Source of the DNA: Phalacrocorax aristotelis
Lineage: Eukaryota > Chordata > Aves > Suliformes > Phalacrocoracidae
Direction of reading: 5' to 3'
NCBI RefSeq assembly: GCF_949628215.1
Contig: NC_134311.1
Coordinates: 62,170,205-62,234,204 of the forward strand
Length of the DNA stretch: 64,000 bases
Shown here: piece by piece, positions 59,622-64,000 of the stretch
How the letters are laid out: every line of letters begins with the position of its first letter
Numbering within the stretch: the first letter of the stretch is position 1
Notes under the pieces: generated by a model
What the model saw: the letters and a program-made list of their open reading frames with translations, nothing else
Databases searched by the model: none
What the model was told of the DNA's origin: nothing
Position numbers and translations under genes: made by a program

Positions 59622-62600
59622 AGCAATTTAGCTAATAGAATTATATGTCTAATAAAAGGGGTATAAAAACCAATGAACTATTGATCTTGATTTTTTTTAA
59701 CATTTATTTCCCTGTCCCTGTTTTCAAATAAGGTGATGGAGTAATACAGAGTAGTATACTCATCTCTGCAGACATTCAGTGTTTTTCTCCGCTGTCTTTT
59801 ATTCCAATTGTATTAAATTTTCCATCAGGAAAGAAAAATGTCCAATTATATAAATAGCATATTATGCTGGAAAAGGAAATTGATTCAACTTTGTCTCAGT
59901 TAACATGTTAGCATGGAATCAGTAAAATTACTTTTTGTGAATATTTCACAATGTCATTTTGAGTACTTTTCCCTATTTGTTAGTGATCTTATTTTGACAG
60001 GTAAAATTAGTTCTAGTTAATTGCCTGATAGCATATGGAAGCAATGTTGACATACGGCTGAATAACAAGCTATTATTATTAACCATTTGCTATCAGCCCT
60101 ATAAGCCATGCAGTATCCGGTGTGTTCTGTGTTTCTGCTTGACTGAAACTTTTATAAAGAAAGAATGTTATATAATCAATAAGGTGCTTTTTGATATGTT
60201 TTCAGTATAACTCTTTGTTTTGCTATAAGCTAAGAAACAGAGTTCTATTCACAGATTTAAAAAATGTGAAATGACCACTAATAATGAATTATATGATTTT
60301 GTTACCCCAGACTGCACTCATTATTTATAGCCATGTAAATATTCACAGAACAAATCTAAATAAATGAGGATATTGCATATTTCTAATGACAAATGCTTGC
60401 AACAACTCATATTTCAAAAAAATTCATACATGTAAACATGCAGCAGTGGTCAGGCCTGCCATAACATAACTTTTTCAATATTTGAAGAGCAGGAACCACT
60501 AATAATTCCAACCAGCATGAACATACATTTTAGCTGGCTGTACTTAAAATGAAAGGTCAGGAGGAATACAAGCACAGCTACAGGAAATAGGGATGGTTGA
60601 AATGGCAAAAGATATCTGAGATTAAAAACAGAGACTCATCCAAAGCAAGGGATGCCATCTTTTGACTGTTGACGAAGAACGTCCTGTAGGCAATTCAGAC
60701 ATGAAGCCTCAGTTCTTTGTATTTTATTTACTGTACTCTGAGTAATAGCACAAGGCCCTTGTACTTCTGAAATAAACCCACATCTTTGACAGGAAACTCT
60801 TACATAGAGAGGCTGCAGCCTGTGTGGGCGTTCGATCAGGATGCAGCAGAAAGAGGCCTTGTGGGCTCCTCTGTCCCCTCTGCAGAACACCTGTCAGAGG
60901 GGGAAAGCCAGGAAGGTGCCTGTCCCCTGCAATATGTGCAGATGTTGCTGCTCCTCAGCTGCCTTTGGACACACTGGTAGGATGGAGGTTAGAAGCTGCG
61001 GCTGGCTTGTGGCTGCCATGACAGGGATGTTTTATATCAACATTTATTTATGTCAGAATTTTATGGTGATGACAACAAACTGGGTGGTGCACCACTGCCA
61101 GTGAAGTCCATTGCCTCTTCTCACTGAGAGCGCAAATTATTTTGGTTATAGGATTCCTTTCCTCGTTATTATTTCCATGGTACAAATAGAGTGATGTGCA
61201 AGACAAGGTGATAGACTGGAAGAATTTACACCCGAAGGCCTGATTCTGCCATGCTCATTTTCAGAGCCGTACTTGCTCTGTTTTCAGTATGGTTGTTCTG
61301 GTATTGACAGGTATTTACAACCCTATAACAATTTTGAAATTTGAATCAAAAGGAAAACTACTACATGCGAATGTCAGCCTGATGCTTGAATGAGTAAGGA
61401 TGACCAAAGCTAATCTGTCTCACTCCTGGCACCAGGTACAGTTTTAAGAAGTAGGTGGAGTGTGTAGCATGTTCGTGATTGAAAACAAGGAGGCAGCTAT
61501 TAAGAGTACCAAAAGTGATGGCTGAATACAATGTTGTTCAATCCAATGCTCAGGCAAGGGCACTGAATTCCCCTTCTACTCACCTAACAAATATTTTTGT
61601 CACCGTTTCCCTCAGCTGACACAGTCTTTTCCAGGCACAGTGTTCATCCTCGCAAAAAACAATGTTAAGCTTTACTCAATGACTGTAACAGATCTTCACT
61701 TCTTATTCAGCAAGATTAATGAGCAAAGACTGCCAATAGTCTGGGAGATCACATCTGGAATGTTAGTTGGAAATACTCAACATGAAACTTCAAAGTTCAC
61801 TAAGGATAAAAGGTATAAGATAATTCTATTGTATTCATGTTTTAATAATTATTATTCTCAAACTCCCACCCAACTTCTCTGTCTCATGGCATACAGATAA
61901 AAGAACAGAAACCAGTTTGGTCTCTCTTTTGGTGCTTGGGACCACAACAAGATGGAGAGAACACTACCAGGGCAGGATAGGGCTGATCTGAGGATCTGTA
62001 TAGCCATCCCATACTGTCTAGCCCCTGGCTAGAAAATGAAAACATATTTGGGGGAAGACGAGACCTCAGAGTAAGTCCCTGAATAAGCAAACATTAAGAC
62101 ATTTGCTGTGTAATCTTGAGATTATGAAACTACATTGCTCATTTTGTTCTGTTGAAAGAATAGGAAAGAATAACCCAAGTCAGAGACCTTGTTCAGTAAC
62201 TAAAACATCTGAGTTGGCTGAGCAAAAAAGATATCTGCCTCTAAATTTATTTCACAGTGTGTGCAGAGCAGCAAAGAGCATGCCTGGGAAGGAGCAGCTT
62301 GCTGTATCAGCAAGGGGAATAAAAGTGCTTTCCCCTTCCCGATGGAGGTATAGTGACTGAAGAATGGACGCAAGCTTCTTGTCTCAGTTTTCTTGGCTTG
62401 GTTTTGGTGTAGCACTCAACTGATGTGTGTGAAACCCTGGCAGGCCACGAACCATGTACTGACACGGGCAGGAGCCAAACTTGCACTGGTCCTTGTGTGC
62501 CAGGTGGGTGCTAGGGCTGCAGGAGGAGTTGGGTGCTGAGGCCAGCCACAGGCAGGGGAGCAGGAAAGCCAGCAGGGAAAACAAACTATATATGTCAAAT

Positions 62601-64000
62601 GTATCAAAATATATCAAAATCCCAGTGATATATCAATTCCCCCAGACAGTTCAGTGGTTTTCCTAAAAACTGTCTTAAACATGGCAGACCAGTACTTGCT
62701 GATATAAATTTAATATTTTCCATCAGTTTATTACTATCTCTACCTGCCTTTTCTGGATCATACCTTTTTTCCTCCTAGATGGTTCATTTCCTTTCCCCAG
62801 AAACAAACACACCATTATGTGAAAATACCACTCATTGTGGGAAGTCTGCTTTTCTGCCCATTTCTGTGCTTCCAGTAAACTTCAGTCTCCAGGTCTAATG
62901 TTGCAGCTCAGGGACAAAGTCCTTTGTTTTCCAATTCTGCAAGGAAATATTTGTGTGTGAACTTTACAACTAGTGTCCAGCATTTATCAGAAAAATACAT
63001 AAAATTGTGCAATACAGTTTGTCATAATATCATACTTTGCAGAAACTGTTTATTACTTGTCTATTTTTAAAGTTATGCAGAGAGGGGGAACCCAGCATAC
63101 CTCACATGGGCCACTTCTCTGCTCAGGCACACTGGATACCAAATGGGACCATTTACATTTGCAGCTGCTGGTACATATGCTAAAATTAGACCAAATAAAA
63201 AATAGCAGCTGCATGGGTAGAAACAAACCAAAGCTGATTCACAGATGAAAGGCAGCTTAGGAAACTCAGGCATTGCAGCTAGATTTGACACAAAGGCTGG
63301 TCTGGTGTAAAAGCCCCGTGCTTATGAAGATACAATAGCCCATAATGGTAAGCCAAAACTATGTTCTGCTCAAGCCCCTTGCTGGGGAAATCCTTTCAAC
63401 GTCCTGGACTTTTTCTTTTTCCTTTTCTTTTTTTTTTTTAACATATGTTACAATGTCTTATTATGTAGGAACACACTTCCCTTTAACATGTCTGTCTTCT
63501 TCTATCCCCTCAGCCACCCCCACAAACTTTCCTTGGACAACCACACTCATTGTGGCCAATGCCAAGAAAAGCCCACTCTCTGCTTGTGTCCAGTCCCATA
63601 ATGCCTGCTAACTCCATGCCAAGACATTGACAGAGTGCAGGATCTTTCTTTGCAACCGTGTCATGGGCTATGTTTTTTTATAGGATTCCCTCTCAAAATG
63701 CTAGTGCAGTGGAACTTTATGACCTCTTCCACCAGCATCTCCATCTCATGTTGCTGCATGCATTATATTCAGATAAAAGGATATAGTGTGGATTTTAAGG
63801 CGCAGTCTGTGTTACAGAGAGGAGGGTGCTGAAGGGGCAGACCAACACAGTCCACACTCTCTAAACAGTCAAACTGGACTTTCCTGGGGCAGAAAGTACA
63901 AAAAATTCCAACTGGTTTTCATATGAAGTCTCCGCAAAATTCCTTCCAGCAGCATTTAATTTAAAATATGCAGTTTTGTTACAAAGGCTCGTGGCTGGGA
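59622..64000. other. Unique stretch to the end of the window
   Basis: No gene recognised. 59640-60430 is very AT-rich with dense TAAT/ATTA words (for example AGTTCTAGTTAATTGCC and TATTATTATTAACCATTTGC). It contains no repeat I know, so it is a possible conserved noncoding element. Near 61240 the phrase GGCCTGATTCTGCCATGCTC resembles an old amniote repeat. The remaining frames (up to 88 codons, 63345-63611) show no domain. Confidence 0.4.

Noticed and set aside
1..64000. CRISPR arrays, bacterial operons, ribosome binding sites, phage or plasmid origins
   Set aside because: Nothing of the kind is present. The repeats and base composition are those of a bird nuclear genome.

Overview
The window looks like vertebrate, specifically avian, nuclear DNA: AT-rich, CpG-poor sequence with no bacterial-style packed genes. 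Two repeat types give the best taxonomic clue. One is a 5'-truncated CR1 LINE whose 3' end carries the CR1 octamer-type ATTCTATG repeat. The other is a solo LTR that closely resembles the TguLTR5-type LTRs I know from zebra finch and other neoavian birds. MIR/core-SINE-like relics and old CR1/L3-like copies agree with an amniote genome. The species cannot be read from the sequence. A non-galliform bird is an inference from the LTR.

Layout. 1-6.3 kb is unique noncoding-looking sequence with one candidate terminal exon near 4.6 kb. 6.3-7.3 kb has a MIR-like relic and a CR1 3' relic. 7.3-18.8 kb is mostly unique sequence holding the neatest single exon-like segment (14096-14185). 18.8-20.5 kb contains a pair of diverged direct repeats. 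23.1-24.5 kb has a CR1 copy that seems to have split an older MIR-like element. 24.5-32.7 kb is unique. 32.7-33.3 kb is an old CR1/L3-like copy. 33.3-46 kb is unique, with several splice-flanked open frames, an old CR1 end and a 20-A run. 46.2 kb has a tRNA-like relic. 47.2-48.5 kb has an old CR1/L3-like copy and a MIR-like relic. 48.5-56.2 kb is unique, with a two-exon candidate and an ancient repeat. 58.2 kb is a MIR-like relic, 58.8 kb a G-rich repeat and 59.0-59.6 kb the solo LTR. The rest is unique.

No protein-coding gene was recognised. Open frames in this window are mostly short chance frames, many open on both strands. A few open segments are bounded by good splice sites in compatible phases. 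They are listed as low-confidence candidate exons because they are what a gene or lncRNA annotation would need to test first. The window is best described as intergenic or intronic bird DNA whose certain contents are transposable-element remains. I found no convincing new biological system.
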